A stretch of DNA of 64,000 nucleotides from Brevundimonas fluminis. GTDB taxonomy: Bacteria > Pseudomonadota > Alphaproteobacteria > Caulobacterales > Caulobacteraceae. The translations under genes were made by a program, and so were the position numbers. Below, one piece after another: positions 25,873 through 34,874 of the stretch (the first letter of the stretch is position 1; each line of letters opens with the position of its first letter). The stretch is taken from assembly GCF_003934285.1 (NCBI RefSeq), contig NZ_RQWJ01000005.1:62001-126000 (forward strand). The letters are read 5' to 3'. Under the pieces are notes generated by a model. The model saw only the letters and a list, made by a program, of their open reading frames with translations. It was not told the DNA's origin and did no database searches.

Positions 25873-26813
25873 CAGGCGAGCTCCTTGCTGCGTGCCGGCA
25901 CGGCGTCGGGCGCCGAGGCCTGGCGATAGATTCCTTCCAGCGAGCGGGCGCGCGCGCCGATGGCGAAGACGCCGACCCCTGCGCCGACCATCGCGCGGGT
26001 GAGCGCCGCGACGACCGCGTCGTGATCCTCGCCCGGTCGCAGGCGGGCGATCAGACCGCCGTCGCCCGCGACGACCGTCAGGTCGTGGCCGCGCAGCACC
26101 CGCGTCGCCTTGGCGGCGTCGTCGACGCGCAGGGCGATCTCCGGCGCCTGATCCGCCTTCAGCCGTGCCAGTTCCCCCTCCAGCACCAGCCGCCCCTCGT
26201 GCACTATGCCGACGTGGGTGGCGGTCTGTTCGATCTCGCTGAGCAGATGGCTCGACAGCAGGACGGTCGCGCCGGTGCGATCCGGCAGGGACTTCAGGAA
26301 GCGGCGCATGTCGGCGATGCCGTCGGGGTCGAGCCCGTTGGTCGGTTCGTCGAGGATCAGCACCGGCGGCGCGCCGAGCATGGCGCGGGCCAGACCCAGC
26401 CGCTGGCGCATGCCCAGCGAATAGTCCGAGACGCGGCGGCGGCCGTTCTCCGTCATCTCGACCACCTCCAGAACCCGGTCGACCTCGGCGGCGGGAAGGC
26501 CCAGCAGGGTGCGGGTCAGGTCGAGGTTCTCGCGCCCCGAGAGGTTGGCGTAGAAGCCGTGCGCCTCAAGAAGAGCCCCGGTCTTGCGGGCCGCGGCGAT
26601 GCGGTCCGCGGCGACGTCTACGCCTCCGACGCGCGCCGAACCGGCCGTGGGCTTCAGCAGGCCCAGCAGCATCTTGAGGGTCGTGGTCTTGCCCGCGCCG
26701 TTACGCCCGAGGAAGCCGTAGACGGCGCGCTCCGGCACCGTCATCGAAACGGAGTCGACGGCGGTGTGCCGGCCGAACCTGCGCATCAGGCCCCGTGTCT
26801 CGATCGCCGCCAT
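25872..26813 (-). CDS. ABC transporter ATP-binding protein
   Basis: The 313-residue ATPase has Walker A GRNGAGKTTTL at about 37-47, signature YSLGMRQRLGLARAML, Walker B LILDEPTNGLDPDG and the H-loop SSHLLSE. A C-terminal extension of about 90 residues (LRVDDAAKATRVLRGHDL) resembles the accessory domain found in drug- and peptide-export ATPases such as BcrA. It is transcribed first of the two transporter genes and diverges from a DUF2975/HTH pair across 90 bp containing a duplicated 19-bp sequence. Regulation by that HTH protein is an inference. Confidence 0.95.
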   Translation of the reverse strand: MAAIETRGLMRRFGRHTAVDSVSMTVPERAVYGFLGRNGAGKTTTLKMLLGLLKPTAGSARVGGVDVAADRIAAARKTGALLEAHGFYANLSGRENLDLTRTLLGLPAAEVDRVLEVVEMTENGRRRVSDYSLGMRQRLGLARAMLGAPPVLILDEPTNGLDPDGIADMRRFLKSLPDRTGATVLLSSHLLSEIEQTATHVGIVHEGRLVLEGELARLKADQAPEIALRVDDAAKATRVLRGHDLTVVAGDGGLIARLRPGEDHDAVVAALTRAMVGAGVGVFAIGARARSLEGIYRQASAPDAVPARSKELA

Positions 26814-26827
26814 GAGCCGCCTCGCTT

Positions 26828-26880
26828 GTTTAACTCCGAGCTAAAGTTGCAAAGCGACCGCGTTTAAGTCAAGATTAAAG
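26828..26880. promoter_or_regulatory. two 19-bp operator-like direct repeats
   Basis: GTTTAA-CTCCGAGC-TAAAG (26828-26846) and GTTTAA-GTCAAGAT-TAAAG (26862-26880) share the ends GTTTAA and TAAAG and a central TC. They start 34 bp apart. They occupy most of the region between the ABC ATPase and DUF2975 genes. Confidence 0.55.
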
Positions 26881-26903
26881 ATCAGACAGCTTCGGAGCCC
26901 CTC

Positions 26904-27398
26904 GTGAGCCAAGCCGACCTCACCCGTTTCCGCGCCATGTGCGGCCAGTTCCGCTGGCTGGCGGTGTTCATGGTGGTGAGCGTGGGCCTGCTGCTGGCAC
27001 TGATCCACCTGATCTTTCCCGCCATGATCGCCGTCCGCGACGGCGCCCCGCCGCCGGGTTGGATCAACGGCGTGCTGTTCGCCTCGCCGACCGTCTTCTA
27101 TCTGTTCGCCGTCTGGTCGATCGGCCGGGCGATGGGCCAGCTGGCGCGTGGCCGTCTGATCCAGACGACGTTGGCCAGCGCGCTGAGACGTGTGGGTCTG
27201 GCGTTGGGGACCGGGGGGGTGACCAGCGTCTTCCTGGTGACCAACCTGGCCCGCGTGCTGGAAGGCGGCCGCGGCGGCTGGCTGCACTTCGACGTGGCGG
27301 GGATGACCCTGGGCATGATCGGGGGCGCGCTGTTTCTGCTGGGCCGGGTCATGGAACAGGCCGGCCGGGTGCAGGCCGAGCTGGACGAGATGATCTGA
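26904..27398 (+). CDS. DUF2975 family membrane protein
   Basis: The 164-residue protein has four transmembrane helices, at about 13-37 (WLAVFMVVSVGLLLALIHLIF), 53-75, 95-118 (LRRVGLALGTGGVTSVFLVTNLA) and 130-152 (GMTLGMIGGALFLLGRVM). This is the DUF2975 pattern, usually encoded next to a small YozG/HTH_26 regulator exactly as here. The start codon of that regulator overlaps the stop (TGATG). The protein presumably reports a membrane signal to the regulator (inference). Function of the family is not known to me. Confidence 0.82.
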   Translation: MSQADLTRFRAMCGQFRWLAVFMVVSVGLLLALIHLIFPAMIAVRDGAPPPGWINGVLFASPTVFYLFAVWSIGRAMGQLARGRLIQTTLASALRRVGLALGTGGVTSVFLVTNLARVLEGGRGGWLHFDVAGMTLGMIGGALFLLGRVMEQAGRVQAELDEMI

Positions 27399-27637
27399 TG
27401 CCCGTGCGCGTGACGCTGGACGCGCTGATCGTCCGCAAGGGGCTGAAGGCCAAGGACCTGGCCCAGGAGGTCGGACTGTCGGAGACGCAGCTGTCCCTCT
27501 TCCGGTCGGGCAAGGTGAAGGGCATCCGCTTCCGCACCCTGGCGCGACTTTGCGCGGCGCTGGAGTGCACCCCCGGCGACCTGCTGGACTATGCGTTCGA
27601 TCCGGCGGATCTTGATCCCGCTTCTGACGACGAGTGA
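27398..27637 (+). CDS. small Cro/C1-type HTH regulator (YozG-like)
   Basis: The 79-residue protein is little more than a helix-turn-helix domain: LDALIVRKGLKAKDLAQEVGLSETQLSLFRSGKVKGIRF with the recognition helix at about 29-42, then TLARLCAALECTPGDLLDY, and an acidic tail. The family (HTH_26, YozG) is typically paired with DUF2975. Overlap of start and stop with DUF2975 indicates co-translation. The paired 19-bp direct repeats upstream of the operon are the obvious candidate binding sites, which would also control the divergent ABC exporter. Confidence 0.9.
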   Translation: MPVRVTLDALIVRKGLKAKDLAQEVGLSETQLSLFRSGKVKGIRFRTLARLCAALECTPGDLLDYAFDPADLDPASDDE

Positions 27638-27740
27638 TCCGTTCGGGACGTGAGGCGTTCGCCCTGCGACCCCATGCCGACTGGCCACGACGGCCCGTCC
27701 GAAATATTCACCACTCCATGAAATCCGGAGCGGTCGCCTG

Positions 27741-29159
27741 ATGGACTTCGACGCCCTGCTGCTCTCTCGGATGCAGTTCGCGTTCACGATCGCGTTCCAC
27801 ATCCTGTTTCCGGCCTTCACCATCGGGCTGGCGGCCTTTCTGGCGGTGCTGGAGGGGCTGTGGCTGTGGACGAAGCGGGACGCGTTCAAGACGCTGTACC
27901 TGTTCTGGATCAAGATCTTCGCCCTGAGCTTCGGCATGGGCGTCGTGTCCGGCGTGGTGATGAGCTACCAGTTCGGCACCAACTGGTCGGAGTTCATCCG
28001 CCTGACCGGCGGGGTCATCGGCCCGCTGCTGGCCTATGAGGTGCTGACGGCCTTCTTCCTCGAGGCGTCGTTCCTGGGCGTCATGCTGTTCGGCTGGAGC
28101 CGGGTGGGCAACAAGCTGCACTTCCTCTCGACCGTGCTGGTGGCGATCGGCACCACGATCTCGGCCTTCTGGATCCTGTCGGCCAACAGCTGGATGCAGA
28201 CGCCCGCCGGGTTCGAAATCCTGCCAGACGGACGGTTCGTGGCGACGGACTTCTGGCAGGTGATCTTCAATCCCAGCTTCCCGTCGCGCCTGGCGCACAT
28301 GCTGCTGGCGGCCTTCCTGACGACGGCGCTCGTGGTCGGCGCCGTATCCGCATGGCACTTGCTGAAGGCCCGCCGGAACCCGCACCACCCGGGGGTCGTG
28401 GAGAGCCGGGTCGGGCTCGTCATGGCCATAGGCCTGCTGGCCGTCGTCGCCCCGCTGCAGCTTGTGGTCGGCCACTGGTCGGGCGAGGTGGCTCACGAGC
28501 ATCAGCCGTCCAAACTGGCCGCCATCGAGGGCTACTGGGAGACCCGTCCGGATCAGCCGCTGATCCTGTTCGGGATCCCCGACCGGCGCGTTCAGGACAA
28601 TCATTTCGAGGTCGCGATCCCCGGGCTGGGCAACGTCGTCCAGAACGTGCCGCGCGACGAGGCGATCACGGGGCTGGACGCCTATGCCGTCGCGGACCAG
28701 CCGCCGCCGGTCATTCCCTTCTTCGGTTTCCGCATCATGGTGGGGCTGGGCCTGCTGATGATCGCCCTCGGCCTGTGGGGCGCATGGCTCACGTTGCGCA
28801 TGAAGGTGTTCGCGAGCCCCGCCTTTCTGCGCTTCGCGGTGGCCATGGGGCCATCCGGCTTCATCGCCGTGCTGGCCGGTTGGATGGTGACGGAGGTCGG
28901 TCGCCAGCCCTGGGTGGTCTATGGCGTGCTGCGGACGGCGGACGCCGTGTCGCCCGTGCTGGCCAGTCAGGTGGCGACGTCGCTGACGGCTTACGTCGTC
29001 GTCTATGCCATCGTGTTCACCGCAGGCGCCCTGTTCATCCTGCGCCTGATGGCGGAGGGGCCGGTGGCGGCGGTGACCGAGCCGGAGCCGCGTCAGGACA
29101 GACCGCCGGGCTGGGCCCTGGCCAAGGCCCCCGAAGACGCGCCGGGAGACCCGTCATGA
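27741..29159 (+). CDS. cioA: cyanide-insensitive cytochrome bd quinol oxidase subunit I
   Basis: CioA oxidises ubiquinol and reduces oxygen to water with haems b558, b595 and d in the inner membrane. The 472-residue protein has about nine transmembrane helices. His20 (TIAFHILFPAF) is the haem ligand near the N-terminus, and SGVVMSYQFGTNW, FFLEASFLGVMLFGW and GHWSGEVAHEHQPSKLAAIEGY (quinol-binding loop) are in place. The loop is short, as in the Cio group rather than E. coli CydA. cioB overlaps by 4 bp and a DUF2474 subunit follows. Confidence 0.95.
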   Translation: MDFDALLLSRMQFAFTIAFHILFPAFTIGLAAFLAVLEGLWLWTKRDAFKTLYLFWIKIFALSFGMGVVSGVVMSYQFGTNWSEFIRLTGGVIGPLLAYEVLTAFFLEASFLGVMLFGWSRVGNKLHFLSTVLVAIGTTISAFWILSANSWMQTPAGFEILPDGRFVATDFWQVIFNPSFPSRLAHMLLAAFLTTALVVGAVSAWHLLKARRNPHHPGVVESRVGLVMAIGLLAVVAPLQLVVGHWSGEVAHEHQPSKLAAIEGYWETRPDQPLILFGIPDRRVQDNHFEVAIPGLGNVVQNVPRDEAITGLDAYAVADQPPPVIPFFGFRIMVGLGLLMIALGLWGAWLTLRMKVFASPAFLRFAVAMGPSGFIAVLAGWMVTEVGRQPWVVYGVLRTADAVSPVLASQVATSLTAYVVVYAIVFTAGALFILRLMAEGPVAAVTEPEPRQDRPPGWALAKAPEDAPGDPS

Positions 29160-30187
29160 GCCCGGACCTTCCGCTGATCTGGGCCGGGCTGCTGGCGGTG
29201 GCCGTGCTGCTCTACGTCCTGCTGGACGGGTTCGATCTGGGCATCGGCATCCTGTTTCCGTTCGCGCGGTCCAAGGAGGACCGGGACGTGATGATGAACA
29301 CCGTCGCCCCGGTGTGGGACGGCAACGAGACCTGGCTGGTGCTGGGCGGCGGGGGACTGCTGGCGGCCTTCCCGCTGGCCTACTCGATCCTGATGCCCGC
29401 GCTTTACCTGCCGGTGCTGCTGATGCTGGGCGGGCTGATCCTGAGGGGCGTGGCGTTCGAGTTCCGCTTTCGGGCGCGCAGGCGGGGCCGGGCCTTCTGG
29501 ACGCGGATGTTCGCCGGCGGCTCGATGCTGACCACCTTCGCGCAAGGGCTGATCCTGGGCGGCTTCATCCAGGGCGTGACCGTGATCGACGACCGGTTCG
29601 CCGGCGGCCAGTTCGACTGGCTGACGCCCTACACCCTGCTGGTCGCATGCGGCCTGACCGCGGGATACGCCCTTCTGGGCGCGACGTGGTTGATGCTCAA
29701 GACGAAGGACGACCTGCACGGCGACGCCCGCCGCTGGGCGCGATGGTCGGCGGCGGCGACCGCCGTCCTGCTGGTCCTCGTCAGCGTCGCAACCCTGCTG
29801 GTGCATCACCGCGTCGGCCTGCGCTGGGGCGTCGACGTGGCGGAGATGCAGATCCGCTGGGACATGCTGGCGCCGCGCCTGGCCATCCCGGGGCTGGGCC
29901 TCGTCGGTCTGGGACTGGTCTTTGCGGGCCTGAGGCGCGGCTCGCACGTGAGACCGTTCGTCGGCGCGCTGGTGGTGTTTCTGTCAGGCTACCTGGGATT
30001 GGCGGTCGGCTTCATGCCCTACGTCGTGCCCTATGCGATCGACTTCCGGCAGGGGGCGGCGCCCGACAACGCCCTGGGGCTCATGCTCGTCGGCGCGGTC
30101 GTGATCATCCCCATGATCCTGGCCTACACGGCCTGGGTCTACTGGGTCTTCCGGGGAAAGGTCGATGCGGAGAGCGGCTATCATTAG
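29156..30187 (+). CDS. cioB: cyanide-insensitive cytochrome bd quinol oxidase subunit II
   Basis: CioB is the second large subunit of the bd oxidase. The 343-residue protein has eight or so transmembrane helices and the family segments YVLLDGFDLGIGILFPF, VAPVWDGNETWLVLGGGGLLAAFP and RGVAFEFRFR. The ATG at 29156 overlaps the cioA stop (ATGA). It overlaps the small DUF2474 gene at its 3' end by 23 bp, so translation of all three is probably coupled. No regulator of the operon is evident, except that the operon follows the DUF2975/HTH pair by 103 bp. Confidence 0.95.
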   Translation: MSPDLPLIWAGLLAVAVLLYVLLDGFDLGIGILFPFARSKEDRDVMMNTVAPVWDGNETWLVLGGGGLLAAFPLAYSILMPALYLPVLLMLGGLILRGVAFEFRFRARRRGRAFWTRMFAGGSMLTTFAQGLILGGFIQGVTVIDDRFAGGQFDWLTPYTLLVACGLTAGYALLGATWLMLKTKDDLHGDARRWARWSAAATAVLLVLVSVATLLVHHRVGLRWGVDVAEMQIRWDMLAPRLAIPGLGLVGLGLVFAGLRRGSHVRPFVGALVVFLSGYLGLAVGFMPYVVPYAIDFRQGAAPDNALGLMLVGAVVIIPMILAYTAWVYWVFRGKVDAESGYH

Positions 30188-30335
30188 ACCCCGGCCTCCC
30201 GCCGAGCCGGGGACGCCGCCCCCGCCCTTGTGGCGAAGGCTGGCCTGGTTCCTCGGGCTCTCCCTCGCATCGGCCGGAGCGGTGGCCGCGGTCGCCTATG
30301 CCCTGCGCGCCCTGCCCTTCATGGGCGCGGGCTGA
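30165..30335 (+). CDS. DUF2474 small subunit of the bd oxidase
   Basis: A 56-residue reading frame begins at ATG 30165 inside the end of cioB, with GGGGAAAGG 3-9 nt before it. After a Pro-rich start it has PPLWRRLAWFLGLSLAS and a single transmembrane helix (AGAVAAVAYALRALPF). L-W-R-R-L-x-W-F followed by one helix is the DUF2474 pattern, a family encoded with cyanide-insensitive bd oxidases and comparable in role to CydX of E. coli. It presumably stabilises the CioA haems. Confidence 0.8.
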   Translation: MRRAAIIRPRPPAEPGTPPPPLWRRLAWFLGLSLASAGAVAAVAYALRALPFMGAG

Positions 30336-30391
30336 GCGGAACCGCCGGCGCGGTCGCGGGCTTTTCCCTCCGTCAACCGAGGAGGCCCCGC

Positions 30392-30931
30392 ATGAGCGTC
30401 GAAGACACCCTGGACCAGGCGCTGGACGGCGCGGCGGAGTTCCTGAACGCGGGAGACCGCCCGGCGCACCATGTCGCGCTCGGTCTGGCGCTGACGGTAG
30501 GCTTCGCTCTCGCCTCGGCCGCTCTGGCCAAGGGCGTCGTAGAGCCGCGCCGGCGCAGCCGGGCGCAGGCGCTGCGGCGTGAGGGCCCGGTCACCGAGCG
30601 ACCGCGCGGCTCCCTCGGCCTGCTGATCCCGGCGGTGTTCTCCGCCACGACGCTCTCGGCCCTTCGCGTCTGGAACGCGCCGTCGCGCAAGGAGCGTACG
30701 ACCGCCCTGTCGCTGTGGGCGGTGGCGCAGGCGGCCAATGCGGCGCTGCTGGCCTTCCGCCCGTCCAGCCGCGCGGGCCAGATCGCGGCGGCGATGACGT
30801 CGGCGGGGCTGGCGGCCGCGTTCGCCCACGAGGCGCGCCGCGTGGACGTTGGCGCGGGCAAGCTGGCGGCCCCGTTCGGCGCCACCACGCGGATCGCCAA
30901 CCGCGTCGAGGATCGGGCGACGCTGCACTGA
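30392..30931 (+). CDS. TspO/MBR-like membrane protein (divergent)
   Basis: The 179-residue protein has about five hydrophobic segments. The C-terminal two-thirds line up with TspO: ALRVWNAPSRKERTTALSLW, AQAANAALLAFRPSSRAGQI, AFAHEARRVDVGAGKLAAPF and TTRIANRV correspond to the R-V-W, Q-x-x-x-N, R/D-x-x-A-G-x-L-x-x-P and A-x-x-x-N positions. The signature N-terminal W-N-P-P loop is not present, so porphyrin or tetrapyrrole binding is doubtful. GGAGG 7 nt before the ATG at 30392 fixes the start. It is probably a redox- or oxygen-linked membrane protein, given its position after the bd oxidase (inference). Confidence 0.6.
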   Translation: MSVEDTLDQALDGAAEFLNAGDRPAHHVALGLALTVGFALASAALAKGVVEPRRRSRAQALRREGPVTERPRGSLGLLIPAVFSATTLSALRVWNAPSRKERTTALSLWAVAQAANAALLAFRPSSRAGQIAAAMTSAGLAAAFAHEARRVDVGAGKLAAPFGATTRIANRVEDRATLH

Positions 30932-31020
30932 CCGTCCTTGCCCGGACCCGGCCGATCCTCTAGGGACTGCGCCCGTTCCGCGCGCCGCGTCGGCCGCGCC
31001 TCCAGACAGCGAATTCTCCG

Positions 31021-31590
31021 ATGGCCAAGATCAACGGCAACACCATCAAGCCGGGCATGGTGCTCCAGCACAACGGCGGCCTGTGGGTCGTGACCAAGGC
31101 CAGCCACGTCAAGCCCGGCAAGGGCGGCGCCTTCGCCAACGTCGAGGCCAAGAACCTCGAAACCGGCAACAAGCTGAACGAGCGCTTCCGCTCGGAAGAC
31201 AAGGTCGAGCGCGTCACGCTGGAGCAGAAGGATTTCTCCTACCTGTACGACGGCGGCGACAGCCTGGTGTTCATGGACGACGCCACCTACGAGCAGATCG
31301 AGCTGCAGAAGGACTGGGTGGGCGAAGAGCGCATCCCCTACCTGCAGGAGGGCATGAAGGTCGTCATCGAGATGCACGAAGAGCGTCCGATCGGACTGGA
31401 GCTGCCGGAGCAGGTCACCCTGACCGTCGCCGAGACCGAGCCGACGGTGAAGGGCCAGACGGCCTCGTCCTCCTACAAGCCCGCCATCGCCGACAACGGC
31501 GTGCGCATCATGATCCCGCCCTACATGTCGGCCGGCGAGCGCATCGTCGTCGACACGACCACGGGCGAATACGTCCGCCGCGCGGACTGA
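31021..31590 (+). CDS. efp: elongation factor P
   Basis: EF-P relieves ribosomes stalled at polyproline by entering the E site. The 189-residue protein has the three-barrel layout. The loop tip that is post-translationally modified is [10 protein letters not shown], with the modified residue at about Lys34. The P-G-K tip is the lysylated EpmA type rather than the rhamnosylated Arg type; no epmA or epmB is in this window. The end GYVRRAD-like TGEYVRRAD is the usual C-terminus. It stands alone with its own leader of about 90 bp. Confidence 0.97.
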   Translation: MAKINGNTIKPGMVLQHNGGLWVVTKASHVKPGKGGAFANVEAKNLETGNKLNERFRSEDKVERVTLEQKDFSYLYDGGDSLVFMDDATYEQIELQKDWVGEERIPYLQEGMKVVIEMHEERPIGLELPEQVTLTVAETEPTVKGQTASSSYKPAIADNGVRIMIPPYMSAGERIVVDTTTGEYVRRAD

Positions 31591-31682
31591 CTTCCGCGGC
31601 TCCGACCGGGGCCGTCAGCGTTTGAACTTCTCCGCATGACCGGGCCGCGCGCCTTTGAGGTCATGCGGACCAGGAGATCCCC

Positions 31683-32489
31683 ATGGCCCTCGCCTCCGCC
31701 CTCTTGCAAGTGATGATGGACGCGGTCCGCAAGACCGCCCGTCCGATGGTCCGCGATTTCGGCGAGGTCGCCCAGCTTCAGGTGTCGCGCAAGGGGCCTG
31801 CGGACTTCGTCACCGCCGCGGACGTCAAGGCGGAGCAGACCCTGTTCGAACTGCTGACCAAGGCCCGCCCCGGCTACGGCTTCCTGGGCGAGGAGCGCGG
31901 CATGATCGAGGGGACGGACAAGACCCACACCTGGATCGTCGATCCCATCGACGGCACGACCAACTTCATGCACGCCATGCCGCAGTTCGCGATCACCGTG
32001 GCCCTGCAGCGCACCGACCACGACGGCCGCGCCGAGATCGTGGCGGGCGTGACCTACAACCCCGTGCAGAACGAGATGTTCTGGGCCGAGAAGGGCAAAG
32101 GCGCGCACCTGAACGACACGCGCATCCGCGTGTCGGGGCGCAAGGACCTGGCCGACGGCCTGATCTCGACCGGCCTGCCCTTCCTGGGACGTCCCGGCCA
32201 TGCGCAGGCGATCAAGGACCTGCACGGCGTGGGCCAGCGCGTGGCCGGCATCCGCCGCCTCGGCGCCGCCTCGCTGGACCTGGCCTGGACCGCCTGCGGC
32301 CGGTACGACGCCTTCTACGAGCGGGGCCTGAACATCTGGGACGTGGCGGCCGGCGTGCTGCTGGTCACCGAGGCGGGCGGTGTGGTCACCACCGTCGACG
32401 CCGATGGCGACCCGCTGAACGGCAAGCAGATCGTCGCGGGCGGCCCGGACATGCAGGCGAACCTGCGCAAGGTGCTGCAGGCGGCCTGA
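31683..32489 (+). CDS. suhB: inositol monophosphatase family protein
   Basis: The 268-residue protein is a lithium-sensitive Mg-dependent phosphatase of the inositol monophosphatase family. [19 protein letters not shown] and [12 protein letters not shown] (about 87-98, metal-binding Asp pair) are the main motifs. [20 protein letters not shown] and [15 protein letters not shown] are the second and third. Substrate may be inositol-1-phosphate or a related sugar phosphate. SuhB-like proteins also have roles in rRNA transcription; which applies here cannot be seen. It follows efp by 92 bp. Confidence 0.9.
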   Translation: MALASALLQVMMDAVRKTARPMVRDFGEVAQLQVSRKGPADFVTAADVKAEQTLFELLTKARPGYGFLGEERGMIEGTDKTHTWIVDPIDGTTNFMHAMPQFAITVALQRTDHDGRAEIVAGVTYNPVQNEMFWAEKGKGAHLNDTRIRVSGRKDLADGLISTGLPFLGRPGHAQAIKDLHGVGQRVAGIRRLGAASLDLAWTACGRYDAFYERGLNIWDVAAGVLLVTEAGGVVTTVDADGDPLNGKQIVAGGPDMQANLRKVLQAA

Positions 32490-32496
32490 CCCGTCC

Positions 32497-34341
32497 TCAC
32501 TCGCCCCTGAACTGAAGCTCGGCCAGACGGGAATACAGGCCGCCGCGGGCGACCAGGTCGTGGTGCGTCCCCTCCTCCACCACCCGGCCTCCGTCCATGA
32601 CGACGATGCGGTCGGCGCGCAGGACCGTGGCCAGACGGTGGGCGATGACGAGAGTGGTGCGCTCCTCCATCGCCTGATCCAGCGCCGCCTGCACCAGGTG
32701 TTCGTTCTCCGAATCGAGGGCGCTGGTGGCCTCGTCCAGCAGCAGTATGGGGGCATGGCGGATCAGCGCGCGGGCGATGGCCAGGCGCTGGCGCTGGCCG
32801 CCCGACAGGGTTTTGCCCCGCTCGCCCAAGGGGGTGTCGAACCCCTGCGGCAGGGCCTCGATGAAGGTTCGGGCCTGCGCACGGCCGGCGGCGTCCATGA
32901 TTTCGTCGTCCGTCGCTGTCTCACGGCCGAATCGCACGTTTTCGGCGGCGGAGCCGGAGAACAGCGGCGCCTCCTGCGAGACCCAGGCGAAGCGGTCGCG
33001 CACCTGACCGGGATCGGCCTCGCGGACGTCGACGCCGTCGACCAACACCACGCCGCTCTGCGGGTCGTAGAAGCGCAGCAGCAAGCGGAAGACGGTGGAC
33101 TTGCCGGCGCCCGACGGGCCGACCAGGGCGACGGTCTCGCCGGGACGCACGGTCAGGGAGAAGCCGTTCAATGCCGGCAGGTCCGGCCGGCCCGGATAGG
33201 CGAAGTCGACGCCGGACATCGAAACCTCGCCGCGTGGCGGCGAGGGCAGGACGCGAGGCGACGCCGGAGCCGCGATCAGCGGCTCGGCCCGCATCAGCTC
33301 GTCTATCCGTTCCATGGCGCCGGCGGCCTTCTGGACGTCGCCCCAGCTTTCGCCCAGCGCGCCGACGGCGCCGCCGGCGAAGGTGGACAGCAGGACGAAC
33401 TGCAGCAGGGCGCCCGGGCTCATGCGGCCCGCGATCACGTCCTGGGCGCCGAGCCAGAGCACCAGCGTCACGCCGCCGAACATCACGCCGATGATCAGAG
33501 CGGTCATGACGGCGCGGGCCTGCATGCGCCTGATCGAGGTGGCGAAGGACGCCTCGACCGCCGCCTCGAAGCGGCGGACGGCGGTGGCCTCGCGCCCGAA
33601 GGCCTGGACCGTCTCGACGCCGTCCACGCTCTCTCCGGCCGAGGCGACGGCCTCGGCGAAGGCGTCCTGGGTCTTGACCGTCAGGCGGCGCACGACCCGA
33701 CCGAACAGGAAAAGCGGCACGATCAGGACCGGCACGATCAGAACCACCAGCCCGGTCAGCTTGGGCGAGACGAAGAACAGCAGGATGATCGCTCCGATCA
33801 GCGTCAACAGGTTGCGCAGGGCGTAAGAGACCGACGTTGTCAGCAGCGTCTCGACGAGAGCGATGTCGGTGGTCAGCCGCGAGAGCACCTCGCCGGTGCG
33901 CATCTTCACGTAGAAGCCGGGGTCCAGGGTCAGCACGCGCCGGAACAGTCCCTCGCGCAGGTCGGCGACGATGCGCTCGCCCGTGCGGGTGACGAAGTAG
34001 TAGCGGAACGCCGTGGCCAGGCCGAGGAACAGGGCGTTCAGGCCCAGCAGACCGAACCAGAAGTTCAGGCCGGCGCCGCCGCTGAGGAAGCCGTTGTCGA
34101 TGGCGCCCCGCGCCGTCACGGTCAGGCCGAGCGAGGCGGCGGTGGACAGGAGCAGCCACAGCGCCGCCATCCCCGCATGGCCCGAATGGGCCGCCGCATA
34201 GGGCAGCAGGCGCGCGAGCGGCCGGACGTCCTTGCTGCGCGCGCGACGCTCGCCGGCCTCGGACATCCTCTCGGTCAGCTGGGCGCCGGCGCCGGGGCGG
34301 CCGGCGGCGGAGGGATCGGCGGAGGCGGGGGCGTCGGTCAT
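32497..34341 (-). CDS. ABC exporter, fused permease and ATPase
   Basis: The 614-residue half-transporter has a six-helix transmembrane domain (about 50-330) followed by an ATP-binding domain. Walker A is [11 protein letters not shown], the signature [15 protein letters not shown] and Walker [17 protein letters not shown]. The MsbA/LmrA-like arrangement fits export of lipid or drug. [19 protein letters not shown] is the typical coupling region. The ATG at 34341 lies just before [11 protein letters not shown], with a disordered 35-residue N-terminus. It is convergent with the inositol phosphatase gene, 7 bp apart. Confidence 0.93.
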   Translation of the reverse strand: MTDAPASADPSAAGRPGAGAQLTERMSEAGERRARSKDVRPLARLLPYAAAHSGHAGMAALWLLLSTAASLGLTVTARGAIDNGFLSGGAGLNFWFGLLGLNALFLGLATAFRYYFVTRTGERIVADLREGLFRRVLTLDPGFYVKMRTGEVLSRLTTDIALVETLLTTSVSYALRNLLTLIGAIILLFFVSPKLTGLVVLIVPVLIVPLFLFGRVVRRLTVKTQDAFAEAVASAGESVDGVETVQAFGREATAVRRFEAAVEASFATSIRRMQARAVMTALIIGVMFGGVTLVLWLGAQDVIAGRMSPGALLQFVLLSTFAGGAVGALGESWGDVQKAAGAMERIDELMRAEPLIAAPASPRVLPSPPRGEVSMSGVDFAYPGRPDLPALNGFSLTVRPGETVALVGPSGAGKSTVFRLLLRFYDPQSGVVLVDGVDVREADPGQVRDRFAWVSQEAPLFSGSAAENVRFGRETATDDEIMDAAGRAQARTFIEALPQGFDTPLGERGKTLSGGQRQRLAIARALIRHAPILLLDEATSALDSENEHLVQAALDQAMEERTTLVIAHRLATVLRADRIVVMDGGRVVEEGTHHDLVARGGLYSRLAELQFRGE

Positions 34342-34476
34342 GGCCGCGCCTCTTGCCCCGGAACCGTCTCCGGTGTAAACGCCCGCGCTCGCCGCAGGCC
34401 CCGTCTGCGGCTCACGTCATTTCAGCGCACCGACGGTCGGCATCGTCACCGCGCGTTTCTGGACCGGATCATCGCC

Positions 34477-34701
34477 ATGAAGGCCGACACCCACCCCGAC
34501 TACCACTTCATCACCGTGACGATGACGGACGGCACCACCTATCAGACGCGCTCGACCTATCAGAAGGAAGGCGCGACGCTGAACCTGGACATCGACCCGC
34601 TGACGCACCCGGCGTGGACCGGCGGCAACGCCCATCTGATGGACCGCGCCGGCCGCGTCTCGAAGTTCAACAACAAGTTCGGCGGCTTCATCAAGAAGTG
34701 A
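34477..34701 (+). CDS. rpmE: 50S ribosomal protein bL31
   Basis: The 74-residue protein begins [19 protein letters not shown] and has the family segments [17 protein letters not shown], then [10 protein letters not shown]. The zinc cysteines of one bL31 class are absent, so this is the Cys-free form usual in many alphaproteobacteria. A terminator follows at 34753. The ABC exporter gene is divergent, 135 bp away. Confidence 0.97.
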   Translation: MKADTHPDYHFITVTMTDGTTYQTRSTYQKEGATLNLDIDPLTHPAWTGGNAHLMDRAGRVSKFNNKFGGFIKK

Positions 34702-34752
34702 CGCCCTCCGCGCGTGTGCGCGGAGACACAGGATGCGACTTCGCGTCGCCGC

Positions 34753-34780
34753 AGCGCCGGTCCGGAAGGGCCGGCGCTTT
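34753..34780 (+). terminator. rho-independent terminator after rpmE
   Basis: AGCGCCGGTCC and GGGCCGGCGCT form an 11-bp stem with one G-U pair and a GGAA tetraloop, followed by TT. It lies 51 nt after the rpmE stop. Confidence 0.75.
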
Positions 34781-34813
34781 CGATTCGGCCGGAACGTCGA
34801 TAAGCTGACCGAC

Positions 34814-34826
34814 GTTTCCCATATGG
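34814..34826 (+). promoter_or_regulatory. second copy of the 13-bp sequence GTTTCCCATATGG
   Basis: This copy is identical to 3857-3869 and starts 61 nt before the L,D-transpeptidase start codon. In both places it is preceded by ACCGAC within a few bases, which extends the resemblance. Confidence 0.3.
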
Positions 34827-34874
34827 GGCGCGGGCGGCGAACGCCGTCGCCCGGAACCGTGAGACGGACCGAGC

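Noticed and set aside
32560..34440. Long open frame on the plus strand opposite the ABC exporter, running into rpmE
   Set aside because: The ABC exporter is unmistakable on the minus strand; rpmE begins at its own ATG at 34477.
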